A stretch of 64,000 bases of DNA from Kutzneria viridogrisea (GCA_014138725.1 JACJID010000001.1:1178001-1242000), one strand, 5' to 3'. Shown: positions 9,239 to 17,865, numbered from the stretch's first letter. Program-made: numbers and translations. The notes: a model not told the origin generated them from the letters alone.

Positions 9239-9497
9239 GCCTGAAGTACGAGAGCGGCTACGGGACCAGAGACTTCGTCGACGAACATGAGCCAGCTCGT
9301 TTCAGAGGTTCCCCCTGTCGGGCTGCATAGCAACATGCTGAGGTACCTGTACCAGGATTCGTCGAGCCCGTGCCTGGCGAGGGTCTGGAGCAGGACGGCC
9401 ACGCCGACGTACCTTCCCGGCGTGCGGTTACGCTGAGTTTGGTAGATCGGCTCGTCGAGCGATTCCGATATGGTCGGGAGTGGGGAAGGGGGGACGG

Positions 9498-9616
9498 ATG
9501 GCTCAGGTGTGCTCGACCAGTGGCTGCGCTAACCCGGCGGCGTTTACCACCCGCAGCAAGCCAGCATGGTGCACCGCATGCATCGACGGCATGTTGCGCG
9601 ACGGCGGGTTGGAACC
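9498..9616 (+). pseudogene. Zinc-ribbon protein N-terminus cut by IS element B
   Basis: An ATG at 9498 behind GGGAAGGGGGG opens a frame of about 39 residues with a CxxxxC and a CxxC pair (VCSTSGCANP and WCTACIDG), typical of a small zinc-binding domain at the start of a longer protein. The frame runs straight into the left terminal repeat of IS element B. The rest of the gene is not found on the other side of the element, where an unrelated alcohol dehydrogenase fragment begins. Confidence 0.65.
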
Positions 9617-10829
9617 TTGTGCGTGCCGAAAACTACGTCCGTGCAGGTCAAGCGGCATGTCGATACTCGTGGAGGACTCCGCCGAGACGGTCTTGCCGGC
9701 GTATGGTGAGGCGTTCGATCTGGTCGGGTTCAAGGGGTTGGGGACGGGCTCGCAGGGGTGCTGCGGCGGCGAGGGATCGGTGGGTTCGGTGCTGGTTGTA
9801 GTGCCGCTCGTACTCGCGCAGTGCATGCCGGAGGTGGGTTTGGTTCCAGATCAGCGTGCGGTCTAGCAGTTCGGTGCGGAGTGTCTTGACCCAGCGTTCG
9901 GTGATCGAGTTCATGCGGGGCATCCGGACACCGGTCAACACTGTGGAGATTCCGGCGGCGCTGAGGATCGCGTCGAGCAGCGCGGGGTATTTGGCGTCGC
10001 GGTCGCGGATGAGGAGCCTGACCCGCGCGAGGTTCCCGGCGTCCTCCAAGTCCATGAGCAGGTTGCGGACGGCCTGGGTGACCCAGGCATGGGTGGGGTG
10101 GGCGGTAGTGCCGAGAATTCGGACGCGCCGGCCAGCGTGGTGGATGGCGGCGAGGATGTACTGGCGCTGCCCGGTGAGCGTGACCGTTTCGATGAAGTCC
10201 ATCGCCAGGATTGCCTCAGCCTGCGAGCGCAGGAAGTCGGCCCAGGTAACGGTCGTCCGGTGCGGGGCCGGATCGACGCCGGCAGACTTGAGGATCTCCC
10301 ACACCGTGGAGGCAGCGATCGTGGCACCCAGGAGCGCGAGTTCGCCGTGAATGCGCCGATAACCCCACGAGGGGTTCTCGGTCGCCAGGCGCAGGACGAG
10401 CCGGCGGATCGACGCGACAGTACGCGGACGCCCGGGCCCTCGGTGCACACTTGCGCGGGCGTGGCGGGTTTTCACCAGGTTGCGATGCCACCGCAGCACT
10501 GTGTCTGGACTGACCAGCAGCTGGAGCCGGCGCAACGTCGCGCGCGACAGCGGCACGAGCAGGGCTGCGAGCAACGCCCTGTCCTCGGGTCTCAGTCGTG
10601 GGCGCCGCTTGCCGAGTTGTCTGTGCAAGACCGTGAGTTGATGGCGTAACGCGAGGATCTCGATGTCCTTCTCACGGTCGGTCATGCGCAGTAGCCGCAG
10701 CGCGGCGAAGGCGTGGGTGACGGCGAGGTAGGTGAAGCGGACCAGCACGAGCCGCGATCATGCCGGACGGCGACCGGTCATACTCCGATGCCTGCTGACC
10801 TGCACGGACGTATTTCTCGGCACGGACAA
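9617..10829 (-). mobile_element. IS element B (1.2 kb, intact, with 34-bp terminal inverted repeats)
   Basis: Terminal inverted repeats are clear: the left end 9617-9650 (TTGTGCGTGCCGAAAACTAC...) matches the reverse complement of 10796-10829 with few mismatches, and both share the inner block ACGTCCGTGCAGGTCA. One transposase gene fills the element on the minus strand. The two flanks belong to different broken genes (zinc-ribbon left, alcohol dehydrogenase right), so there is no target duplication. This points to recombination between IS copies with loss of the DNA between them. Confidence 0.85.
9648..10748 (-). CDS. Transposase with DDE integrase core (IS element B)
   Basis: This 366-residue transposase shares layout with the one in IS element A: N-terminal helix-turn-helix (DKEIEILALRHQL-like start and SPDTVLRWHRNLVKTR), then an integrase core with acids at AMDFIETVT, IRDRDAKY and MNSITERWVKTLR. 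Its stop codon lies inside the terminal repeat region. The frame is complete, so it may be active. The fragment at 8864-9238 comes from a close but not identical copy. Confidence 0.85.
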   Translation of the reverse strand: MLVRFTYLAVTHAFAALRLLRMTDREKDIEILALRHQLTVLHRQLGKRRPRLRPEDRALLAALLVPLSRATLRRLQLLVSPDTVLRWHRNLVKTRHARASVHRGPGRPRTVASIRRLVLRLATENPSWGYRRIHGELALLGATIAASTVWEILKSAGVDPAPHRTTVTWADFLRSQAEAILAMDFIETVTLTGQRQYILAAIHHAGRRVRILGTTAHPTHAWVTQAVRNLLMDLEDAGNLARVRLLIRDRDAKYPALLDAILSAAGISTVLTGVRMPRMNSITERWVKTLRTELLDRTLIWNQTHLRHALREYERHYNQHRTHRSLAAAAPLRARPQPLEPDQIERLTIRRQDRLGGVLHEYRHAA

Positions 10830-11126
10830 CAGCACCGTCAGTTCCGCTTGTGCGCCACTGACGGCGGAGAACCCGAACACGCGATCACCGACGGCGACAC
10901 CTGTGACACCCGTGCCGAGTTCGTCGACGATGCCCGCCGCCTCATGGCCCATGGTCTGCGGGAGGTCTTGGTCCAGCAGACCTTGACGCTTCTTCCAGTC
11001 GCACGCGTTGACCCCGGCGGCGCGCACCGCGATCCGGACCTGACCTGGCCCCGGGTGTGGATCCGGAAGGTCCACGATCTTGAGGACCTCCGGGCCCCCG
11101 AACCGGCTGAACTCGGCCGCCTTCAT
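10830..11126 (-). pseudogene. Zinc-type alcohol dehydrogenase/quinone oxidoreductase, truncated by IS element B
   Basis: The frame begins with an ATG at 11126 behind GGGAGGAC and reads MKAAEFSRFGGPEVLKIVDL, the standard start of medium-chain dehydrogenases of the quinone oxidoreductase type. It continues to the GHEAAGIVDELG motif and GDRVFGFS, then stops at the right terminal repeat of IS element B after about 99 residues. The catalytic and cofactor-binding remainder is gone, so the gene is dead. It is divergent from the TetR gene at 11249 and was probably its target. Confidence 0.85.
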
Positions 11127-11207
11127 GAGTCCTCCCCCCTCGACCGACACGACTCACCGGGCGGCGTCGGCAATCATGGTCGTTGCCCAGTGGCTCACCG
11201 AGCACTA

Positions 11208-11229
11208 GGTTAACCGACTAAATTTAGTC
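11208..11229. promoter_or_regulatory. Adjacent palindromes, likely TetR operator
   Basis: GGTTAACC (11208-11215) is followed directly by the 14-bp perfect palindrome GACTAAATTTAGTC (11216-11229). They lie between the truncated dehydrogenase gene and the divergent tetR gene, 20 bases before the latter, as expected of an operator for that repressor. Binding is inferred. Confidence 0.6.
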
Positions 11230-11248
11230 ACACAAGAGAGTGGGACGC

Positions 11249-11863
11249 ATGCCCAGAACCGGCGAGCGCGGTGGCCCGCGGACGCGTGCCCGGATCCTGG
11301 AGGTCGCGAACCGACTGTTCCTCGAGCACGGGTACGAAGCCGTCACGGTCGCCGAGGTCGCGCGCGAGGCAGGGGTCTCGAGCGTGACGGTGTTCAACCA
11401 CTTCCCGCGCAAGGAGGACCTCTTCATGGACCGTGCGGCCGACGCGGTCGATCTGCTGCGCTCGGCCGTCCGCGACCGCGCACCGGGCGTCGATGCGCTG
11501 ACCTCCTTGCGGGATACGAGCTTCCGCCTCTTCGACGCCCGACACCCGCTCTCCGGTGTCGCTGACCGCTCCGTGCCCTTCTTTCGGACGGTCGCGGAGT
11601 CGCCCGCCCTCGTCGCGCGGGCGCGAGTCATCGTGTCCGAACTTCAGGGCACGCTGACCGAGGAACTCGATCGCGACCCGACCTTTGAGGGCGACGCGAC
11701 ACTGCTCGCCGCGTTCTTCATCGCCGGCTACAGCGCGGTAATGGTGGAAACCGCACGCCGCCTCATCGCCGACGAGCCGACGCGCACCGTGGTGAAGGAC
11801 CACCGCGTGCGCCTCGAGCGGTTGTTCACGGCCCTACGCAACGGAGTCGGCCCCGAATCGTAA
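11249..11863 (+). CDS. TetR/AcrR family transcriptional regulator
   Basis: This 204-residue protein carries a TetR DNA-binding domain in its first 60 residues (TRARILEVANRLFLEHGYEAVTV then VSSVTVFNHFPRKEDLF). The C-terminal domain is of the MftR/SCO-type general ligand-binding kind with no recognised inducer. The ATG at 11249 is taken; a GTG nine bases earlier is possible. It is divergent from an alcohol dehydrogenase remnant destroyed by an IS element, so it now has no obvious target beside itself. It borders the biosynthetic cluster but is probably not part of it. Confidence 0.8.
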   Translation: MPRTGERGGPRTRARILEVANRLFLEHGYEAVTVAEVAREAGVSSVTVFNHFPRKEDLFMDRAADAVDLLRSAVRDRAPGVDALTSLRDTSFRLFDARHPLSGVADRSVPFFRTVAESPALVARARVIVSELQGTLTEELDRDPTFEGDATLLAAFFIAGYSAVMVETARRLIADEPTRTVVKDHRVRLERLFTALRNGVGPES

Positions 11864-12287
11864 CCGGGTGTGGGGTTACGTGGGTACTTCTTCTCGGCCG
11901 GACCCGGATAGTGTTGCTCGGTCGAGTGTCGATGGAGCATTGGTCGTTGGCGTTCGTCTTCAAATGTGCCGTCTTGCCCGTCCGAAAAGCGGGCTTTGTA
12001 CCGCACGGTCGTAGCTGTCCGTGACGAAATATGTTGCCGCGCTACGTGATCGGCACTCGATCGGCGGTGTCTGGCTGGCAACAGCTTCAGCTCATCTGGC
12101 AGATGACTACTCTGCGGCACATTGGATGCGCCATTCCGGTGAAGAGTGCAAGGTGTTGAAGTCGCGTTCAACGGTCTTCGTCTCAAGTGGAGGTCAGCGC
12201 ATTCACGTTGACACGGGATGATGCCGTTGCTATCGTGCTAATTGGCCCTGGGTAATTGTTCGGGGCCCAGGGGGAAGGTGCAATATT
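11864..12287. other. Gene-free region before the biosynthetic cluster
   Basis: About 420 bases of lower GC lie between tetR and the AraC-type gene, and no coding frame looks real. Near the right end CCCTGGG (12246-12252) can pair with CCCAGGG (12266-12272); the second arm touches the GGGGGAAGG ribosome-binding site of the AraC-type gene, so the hairpin could affect its translation. A promoter for the first cluster operon must lie here but cannot be pinned down by eye. Confidence 0.4.
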
Positions 12288-12680
12288 ATGAATACATCTG
12301 AGCGGGCGGTGGCGCGCGCAATTGAATACATGTTCTCGAACCTGCGAGAAGAAGTCACGGTCGAGGATATGGCTCGTGCGGCAATGTTCAGCAAATTTCA
12401 CTTCACCAGGCTGTTTCGGCGGGTTACCGGAGCCTCGCCTGGTCGTTTCCTGACCGCGGTCCGGCTGCAGGAGGCGAAGCGCCTGCTCCTGTCGACACCG
12501 ATGAGTGTCATCCAGGTCAGCCGTCTTGTCGGTTACGCCAGTGTCGGCACATTCGGTGCGAAGTTCAGCAAGTCGGTGGGTGTGCCACCCAGCATCTATC
12601 GGAGGTGTGTCCACCGAGTGCCCCTGTCTGCCGTCAACTCTGGTAACGGTCAGCTCGGCACCTCGGAGAGAACGGCATGA
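12288..12680 (+). CDS. AraC-family regulator, DNA-binding domain only
   Basis: This 130-residue protein consists almost entirely of the two helix-turn-helix units of AraC (TVEDMARAAMFSKFHFTRLFRR, then SVIQVSRLVGYASVGTFGAKFSK). It lacks the usual N-terminal sensing domain, so it is a stand-alone binding module. It starts behind GGGGGAAGG at 12288. Its stop overlaps the start of the E1 alpha gene (ATGA), so it is translated together with the first enzyme genes of the cluster. It likely regulates this operon or the cluster; the signal is unknown. Confidence 0.85.
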   Translation: MNTSERAVARAIEYMFSNLREEVTVEDMARAAMFSKFHFTRLFRRVTGASPGRFLTAVRLQEAKRLLLSTPMSVIQVSRLVGYASVGTFGAKFSKSVGVPPSIYRRCVHRVPLSAVNSGNGQLGTSERTA

Positions 12681-13675
12681 CCTCCACAACGCACCGCGGG
12701 CTGCTCCGGGAAATGGTGCGAATCCGGTGTGTCGAGGAGATGCTCGCGGATCTCTACCGCGACGAGCGGGAGATACGCACTCCCACGCACTTCTCCATCG
12801 GTCAGGAAGCCACCGCGGTCGGGGTGTGCTCGGCCACCCGAAAGGACGATCTCGTCTACACCGGGCACCGGTGCCATGCGCCTTATTTGGCCAAGGGCGG
12901 CGACCTGAAACGCATGGTGTCGGAACTGTACGGAAAGCAGGACGGGTGTGCCGGCGGCCGGGGTGGTTCGATGCACCTGGTCGACCTGGCGGCCGGCTTC
13001 GGCGGTGCCACCGCGATCCTGGCTGAGGGAATCTCGGTTGCCGTGGGCGCCGCGTGGGCGTTGGCCATGCGGTCCACCTCACGGGTCGCGCTGACCTTCT
13101 TCGGCGACGGCGCCGCCGAGGAGGGCACCTTCCACGAGTCGCTGAACCTGGCGGCGGTGCGGAAAATCCCCGTGGTCTTCGTGTGCGAGAACAACAACTA
13201 CTCCATTCACTCGCCGCTGGCGGCCCGCCAGCCCGCGGGGACGACGATCTGGCAGCGCGCACAGGGATACGGCATGCCGGCCGAATACGTGGACGGCAAC
13301 GACGTGCTGGCCGTGCACCGGGCCGCCGCGGCGGCGGTCGAGTGGTGTCGCGCCGGCAACGGCCCGTACCTGCTCGAACTGCGCACCTACCGCTGGCGCG
13401 AGCACGTGGGCCCGAACTGGGATCGCGGTATCGGCTACCGGACCGAGGCTGAGGTGGACTCCTGGATCGACCGCTGTCCCATCCGCCGCGCCACCGCGGC
13501 GCTGCGAGCCGAGGAACCCGCTGTCGACGAGCTGGTCGATACCTGGCGTGCCGAGTTCGACGCGGAGATCGGCGCGGCGGTCGCGCACGCGAAGGCCAGT
13601 CCGTTCCCGCCAGTCGAGGACCTGCTCGATGGTGCCTACGAGGACGCACTGAGCAGTCAGCCGGGCAGGAGGTAG
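12677..13675 (+). CDS. TPP-dependent dehydrogenase-type E1 component, alpha subunit
   Basis: This 332-residue protein matches the alpha subunit of pyruvate/acetoin/branched-chain 2-oxoacid dehydrogenase E1. The thiamine diphosphate motif is complete: FFGDGAAEEGTFHESLNLA followed by CENNNYSIHSP (GDG...NN). The phosphorylation-loop region YRWREHVGPN is also present. With the beta subunit it would decarboxylate a 2-oxoacid and hold an acyl or hydroxyalkyl carbanion. No E2 (lipoyl) or E3 gene is near. In several antibiotic clusters (for example AviB1/AviB2 of avilamycin) such orphan pairs are assigned to adding a two-carbon branch to a deoxysugar; supply of an acyl-CoA starter is the alternative. 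Confidence 0.85.
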   Translation: MTSTTHRGLLREMVRIRCVEEMLADLYRDEREIRTPTHFSIGQEATAVGVCSATRKDDLVYTGHRCHAPYLAKGGDLKRMVSELYGKQDGCAGGRGGSMHLVDLAAGFGGATAILAEGISVAVGAAWALAMRSTSRVALTFFGDGAAEEGTFHESLNLAAVRKIPVVFVCENNNYSIHSPLAARQPAGTTIWQRAQGYGMPAEYVDGNDVLAVHRAAAAAVEWCRAGNGPYLLELRTYRWREHVGPNWDRGIGYRTEAEVDSWIDRCPIRRATAALRAEEPAVDELVDTWRAEFDAEIGAAVAHAKASPFPPVEDLLDGAYEDALSSQPGRR

Positions 13676-13679
13676 CCAA

Positions 13680-14714
13680 GTGCGCGAGCTGAGGTACTGC
13701 GAAGCCATCAGCGAAGCCATCGTGCAGTGCATGGCCGAGGACCCGAGCATCTTCGTGGCCGGCGAAGGGGTGGACGATCCGGTCGGCACGCACGGCACCA
13801 CCAAGGAGGCGACCCGGCTGTTCGGCCGGTCCCGGGTGCTCGACCTGCCCAACTCGGAGAACGCCTGCGCCGGTGTCGCGGTGGGCGCGGCGGCGCAGGG
13901 GATGCGGCCACTGGTCGTGTACACCAGACAGGACTTCATGTTCCTGGCGATGGACGCGGTGGTGAACCTGGCCGCGAAGTGGCGCTACATGTACGGCAAC
14001 AAGGGCGGGGTCCCGGTGGTCACCAGGGCGGTGGTCGGCCGGGGCTGGGGCCAGGGTGCCACGCACTCGCAGAGCCTGCACTCGGTGTTCGGGCACTTCC
14101 CCGGGCTGTACGTGGCCACCCCGGCCAGCCCGGCCGACGCCAAGGGACTGTTGGTGCAGGCGCTACGTCTGGACACGCCAACGGTGCTGGTGGAGAACCG
14201 GGGGCTGTACCAGCTGACCGGGCCGGTGCCGGAGGAGGCGGTGCCGATCCCGTTCGGCCGTGGGCGGATCGCCCGGCACGGTTCGGACGTGACGGTGGTG
14301 GCCGCTTCGCTCATGGTGCACGAGGCCGAACGCGCTGCCGATCTGTTGGCCGGGCAGGGGATCGGGGTGGAGGTGATCGACATCCGGAGCATCCGGCCGC
14401 TGGACGAGACCATCGTGTGCGAGTCGGTGGCCAGGACGGGCCGGCTCGTCGTGGCCGACACCAGTTGGGCCCGCTACGGGTTCTCCGCCGAGGTGGCCGC
14501 CGTGGTGGCCGAGAACCTGCCCGGTGCGCTGCGCAAGCCGGTACGCAGGCTCACCCTGCCGGACTGCCCCGCCCCGGTGTCGATGCCCCTGGAGCAGGCG
14601 TTCCACCCCAACGCGGGCCGGATCGTCGAGGCCTGCCTTGACCTGCTCGACGGCGGCGAAGTGGAGTTGTCGGCATTCGATGACGTCGCATCTGGCGTCG
14701 TCGGGCCTTATTAG
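13680..14714 (+). CDS. TPP-dependent dehydrogenase-type E1 component, beta subunit
   Basis: This 344-residue protein starts at a GTG behind GGAGG, four bases after the alpha gene. It has the transketolase-like pyrimidine-binding part (YCEAISEAIVQCM, DLPNSENACAGVAVGAA, where the Glu would activate thiamine diphosphate) and the C-terminal transketolase domain (GSDVTVVAASLMVHEA, VIDIRSIRPLDE). It must pair with the alpha subunit to make an alpha2-beta2 enzyme. Its position next to a glycosyltransferase rather than next to E2/E3 genes favours a role in sugar branching, but this is inference. Confidence 0.85.
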   Translation: MRELRYCEAISEAIVQCMAEDPSIFVAGEGVDDPVGTHGTTKEATRLFGRSRVLDLPNSENACAGVAVGAAAQGMRPLVVYTRQDFMFLAMDAVVNLAAKWRYMYGNKGGVPVVTRAVVGRGWGQGATHSQSLHSVFGHFPGLYVATPASPADAKGLLVQALRLDTPTVLVENRGLYQLTGPVPEEAVPIPFGRGRIARHGSDVTVVAASLMVHEAERAADLLAGQGIGVEVIDIRSIRPLDETIVCESVARTGRLVVADTSWARYGFSAEVAAVVAENLPGALRKPVRRLTLPDCPAPVSMPLEQAFHPNAGRIVEACLDLLDGGEVELSAFDDVASGVVGPY

Positions 14715-14782
14715 CGGCTAGCCGCGAATCGACGCCGCATTCTTGGCGTTCGAGTGACAGTTCACCCATACACAGGAGCGAC

Positions 14783-15931
14783 ATGCGGGTACTTTTCTGT
14801 TCCTTCTCGAATTCGGCAAATCTGCTTCCGCTGATTCCGTTGGCCTGGGCGGTTCGAGCCGCCGGGCACGATGTTTTGCTGGCCACCGCCGGCGGTGGGG
14901 TGCCGGTGGCCGCCGCCACCGGTCTGCCGGTGGCCAAGGTGGCTGATGACGAGGAATTGTTGGCCGCGCACAAGAAGGTGCTCGCCGCCGCTGGGCAGCG
15001 GGAATTCGATCAAATGGTGAGTGATGCCATTCAGGCGGACGACGTTCACCTCGCCATCGTCATCACCGCCGTCTCCTGCGCGGCCACAGTGGACGGTACG
15101 GTGGCGGTGGCCGAACAGTGGCGGCCCGACCTCCTCGTGTACGACGGGTTGCAGCAGGCCGCGCCGCTGGTGGCCGGGAAGTTGGGGATTCCCGTGGTGG
15201 CACACGGGTTTGGGCTGATCAGCGACCAGGTGGTCGCCGGCATTGTCCGGGACACGCTGCAGGACGCGTACCAGCGGCATGGCGCGACCTACCCCACTCG
15301 TTGCGAGCGGATCGACATCCTGCCGCAGAGCCTGCAGGGCGACGGGCTCGACGGGTGGCCGGTGCGGTACATGTCCTACCACGGCGGTGGTGTGCTGCCG
15401 GAATGGGTCCTGCGGCGCCCTGCCCGGCCGAGGATCGCGGTGACCATGGGCACCACCGTTGAGGACGACGGGAAGCGGCGCTGGTTGCGGGGCGTGCTGG
15501 CGGCGGCGGGGGAGCTGGACGCGGAGTTCGTGTGCGCCCTCGGTGAGACATCGACACCGTTGCCGGACAACGCTTTTTCCGTCGGCTGGGTGCCGATGAA
15601 CGAGTTGCTGGCGCACTGCGACGCCGTTGTGCACCACGGTGGCAGTGGTTCGACGCTCGCGGCACTGGCGGCGGGGATACCCCAGTTGATCGTCCCCGTT
15701 GGTCCCGCGTACTCGGCCCACGCGGTCCCGGTCGCCCAGCGCGGCACGGCGATGGTTCGTGAGCTCGCGGAGGTGGACCAGGAGTGCCTACGTCGGTTGC
15801 TGGAGGACACCGCCATGCGGACCGCGGCCGGCGAGGTGGCCGCCGAGATGTACGCCATGCCCGCGCCGGCCTCGATCGTGCCCGAGCTGGAACGGCTCGT
15901 GACCACGGGTGGTGGCCGTACACTGGGATGA
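14783..15931 (+). CDS. Glycosyltransferase GT1 (GT-B fold), catalytic His replaced by Asn
   Basis: This 382-residue protein belongs to the same GT1-family group as the other eight in the cluster. It starts MRVLFCSFS and carries the nucleotide-sugar motif HHGGSGSTLAALAAGIPQ near residue 285. The conserved catalytic His near position 13 (TH, SH or GH in the sister proteins) is Asn here (NSANLLPLIPLAW). It is also shorter and the most divergent of the set. It could be inactive, work as a helper protein, or use another base. It follows the E1 genes and its stop overlaps the proposed kinase start, so it belongs to that operon. Confidence 0.8.
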   Translation: MRVLFCSFSNSANLLPLIPLAWAVRAAGHDVLLATAGGGVPVAAATGLPVAKVADDEELLAAHKKVLAAAGQREFDQMVSDAIQADDVHLAIVITAVSCAATVDGTVAVAEQWRPDLLVYDGLQQAAPLVAGKLGIPVVAHGFGLISDQVVAGIVRDTLQDAYQRHGATYPTRCERIDILPQSLQGDGLDGWPVRYMSYHGGGVLPEWVLRRPARPRIAVTMGTTVEDDGKRRWLRGVLAAAGELDAEFVCALGETSTPLPDNAFSVGWVPMNELLAHCDAVVHHGGSGSTLAALAAGIPQLIVPVGPAYSAHAVPVAQRGTAMVRELAEVDQECLRRLLEDTAMRTAAGEVAAEMYAMPAPASIVPELERLVTTGGGRTLG

Positions 15932-17259
15932 TGTCCGGACAACGGGCGGCACTGGGGGAACGGGGTAGGGGCGTGATGGCCGACGGACCGGATTCGAGCG
16001 AGTCCGACCAACGGGAACCGTTGCGGCGCAACTCGATCCTGCTCAGCCTGGCCAATGTGGGCGACCGGCGGCAGCCTGCCGTGGCCCTCGTCGCCGGCGC
16101 GATCGCCTGTGAGTTCCCGCTATTCGCGCTGGTGCCGAACCAGGCGGCCGGCGGCCGCGTCCTGCTGACCGCCACCGCCGCCGCGCTGGTGGTGCTGTTC
16201 GCCGCCGTGCACGTGCTGGCCGCGGTGTCCTTCCACCTCGGCCGGCTCAGCGACGCGCGCCGCGGTCTGCTGTGCGGGGTGCTGGCGGTGCTGGCGTGCG
16301 TCCAGGTGTGGTGGTTCGGCGCCGGCTGGTCGCTGCTGCTGCCGTACCTGGCCGCCGCGCTGGCCATCTCGCTGCCGAGCCGGCTGCTGCTTGTCACACT
16401 GGGTGTCCCGGTCGCGTTGGCCGTCCTGCTCACGGCGGTCGGTACCGGCATCGCGACCGGCACCGTGATCGTGGAGTGTGTCCTGGTCGGCCTGGGCATG
16501 GCCAGCTTCCGGCGGATGCTGGAGCTGGTGGCGGTGCTGTACCGGGACCGGGAACGGGTCGCGACCGCCGTCGCGGTCGAGGAACGGCTGCGGATCGCCC
16601 GGAACCTGCACGACCTGCTCGGGCACACCCTGCTGGGCATCGTGTTGAAGTCCGAGCTCATCCGCAAGCTCGCCGCCAACACCGCTCGTGGGCTCACCGG
16701 GGACGACCTGGCCACCCTCACCGAGATCGCCAGCGAGGCCGGAAACGTCGAGTCGATCGGCCGGCTCGCCATCGCCCAGGTACGGGAGAGCGTCACCGAG
16801 TGCCGGACCGGCAGCCTCGCCGCGGTCATCGCCCAGGCACGGATCGCCCTGGGCGACGCGGGCATCCAGGTGGTGGTGCGCACCCCACGGGAGCCGCTGC
16901 CGGCCGTGGTGGAGGCGGTGCTGTCGTGGGTCGTCCGGGAGGGCGTGACCAATATTGTCCGGCACAGCCGGGCCAGGGAATGCGAGATCACCATCTACCA
17001 GGAGGACCGGTACGCGGTCGCCGAGCTGATCGACGACGGCAGCGGCGGCCGGCGCGCGGGCGGCCTCGGCCCACCGACCCCGGGCGTGGTGAGCGGCAAC
17101 GGGCTGCTCGGCCTGTTCGAGCGGCTGGTCAAGGTGGGGGGACAGCTGGACGCCCAGCCGCGCGGTGACAACGGCGGCTTCCGGCTGCGGGCGCTGGTCC
17201 CGCTGCCGACCGCCGCCCGGACGAGCGCGGGCAGCACCACCGAGGAGGGCACGGCGTGA
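15928..17259 (+). CDS. Two-component sensor histidine kinase, NarL-partner type
   Basis: The 443-residue frame from the ATG at 15928 overlaps the GT1 stop (ATGA); a start at 15973 or 15976 is possible. About six hydrophobic segments fill residues 50-185, followed by the HisKA_3 dimerisation box RIARNLHDLLGHTL with the phospho-accepting His near 226. The ATPase domain has the N-box REGVTNIVRHSRA and the G-box GNGLLGLFERL. It would sense a membrane or extracellular cue and phosphorylate the response regulator encoded next to it, overlapping by four bases. The pair probably controls this cluster or export-linked genes. Confidence 0.85.
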   Translation: MMSGQRAALGERGRGVMADGPDSSESDQREPLRRNSILLSLANVGDRRQPAVALVAGAIACEFPLFALVPNQAAGGRVLLTATAAALVVLFAAVHVLAAVSFHLGRLSDARRGLLCGVLAVLACVQVWWFGAGWSLLLPYLAAALAISLPSRLLLVTLGVPVALAVLLTAVGTGIATGTVIVECVLVGLGMASFRRMLELVAVLYRDRERVATAVAVEERLRIARNLHDLLGHTLLGIVLKSELIRKLAANTARGLTGDDLATLTEIASEAGNVESIGRLAIAQVRESVTECRTGSLAAVIAQARIALGDAGIQVVVRTPREPLPAVVEAVLSWVVREGVTNIVRHSRARECEITIYQEDRYAVAELIDDGSGGRRAGGLGPPTPGVVSGNGLLGLFERLVKVGGQLDAQPRGDNGGFRLRALVPLPTAARTSAGSTTEEGTA

Positions 17260-17861
17260 TCCGCATTCTGCTGGCAGAGGACCAGAACATGGTGGGCAGT
17301 GCGCTGGTCAAGCTGCTGAACCTCGAACCGGGGCTGTCCGTGGTCGAGCGGGTCTGCACCGGACCCGAGATCGTGCCGGCCGCCCTGCGCTGCCAGCCGG
17401 ACGTGGCCGTTCTCGACATCGAGCTGCCGGGGTGCAGCGGCCTGGACGCGGCCGAGCAACTGCACCGGCAGCTGCCCGACTGCCGGATCATGATGATCAC
17501 CGTGTTCGGCCGGCCGGGCTACCTGCAGCGCGCGGTTGCCGCGGGCGCCACAGGCTTCCTGGTCAAGGACCGGCCGGTGGACGAATTGGCGACCGCGATC
17601 CGCCAGGTGGCGGCCAGCGAGACCGTCCTGGACCCGGAGCTCGCCGCGGCTGCCATGCGACTCGGCCGGACGCTGCTGAGCAGCCGGGAACGGGAGATCC
17701 TGATCCTGGCCGGCACCGGGGCGCCGGTCGCCGATATCGCCGCGACGATCTACCTGTCCGAGAAGACGGTCCGCAACCACCTCTCGTCCGCGATCGGCAA
17801 GACCGGCACCAAGAACCGATTCGAGGCCGCTCAGCTGGCTCGGCAGAACGGCTGGCTCTGA
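17256..17861 (+). CDS. LuxR/NarL-family response regulator
   Basis: This 201-residue protein has a receiver domain with acidic residues ED at 8-9, phospho-acceptor Asp54 (VAVLDIELPG) and Lys in the FLVKDRP loop. A C-terminal LuxR-type helix-turn-helix follows (LSSREREILILAGTGAPVADIAATIYLSEKTVRNHLSS). The GTG start overlaps the stop of the kinase gene, so the two are translationally coupled and surely partners. Downstream it faces the end of the SARP gene, with only four bases between. Confidence 0.9.
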   Translation: MIRILLAEDQNMVGSALVKLLNLEPGLSVVERVCTGPEIVPAALRCQPDVAVLDIELPGCSGLDAAEQLHRQLPDCRIMMITVFGRPGYLQRAVAAGATGFLVKDRPVDELATAIRQVAASETVLDPELAAAAMRLGRTLLSSREREILILAGTGAPVADIAATIYLSEKTVRNHLSSAIGKTGTKNRFEAAQLARQNGWL

Positions 17862-17865
17862 CTCT

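Noticed and set aside
12183-14096. Long minus-strand frame (637 codons) opposite the AraC and E1 genes
   Set aside because: It is the shadow of high-GC plus-strand genes; low-complexity Arg/Pro/Gly-rich translation with no domain, while the plus-strand frames have clear TPP and AraC motifs.
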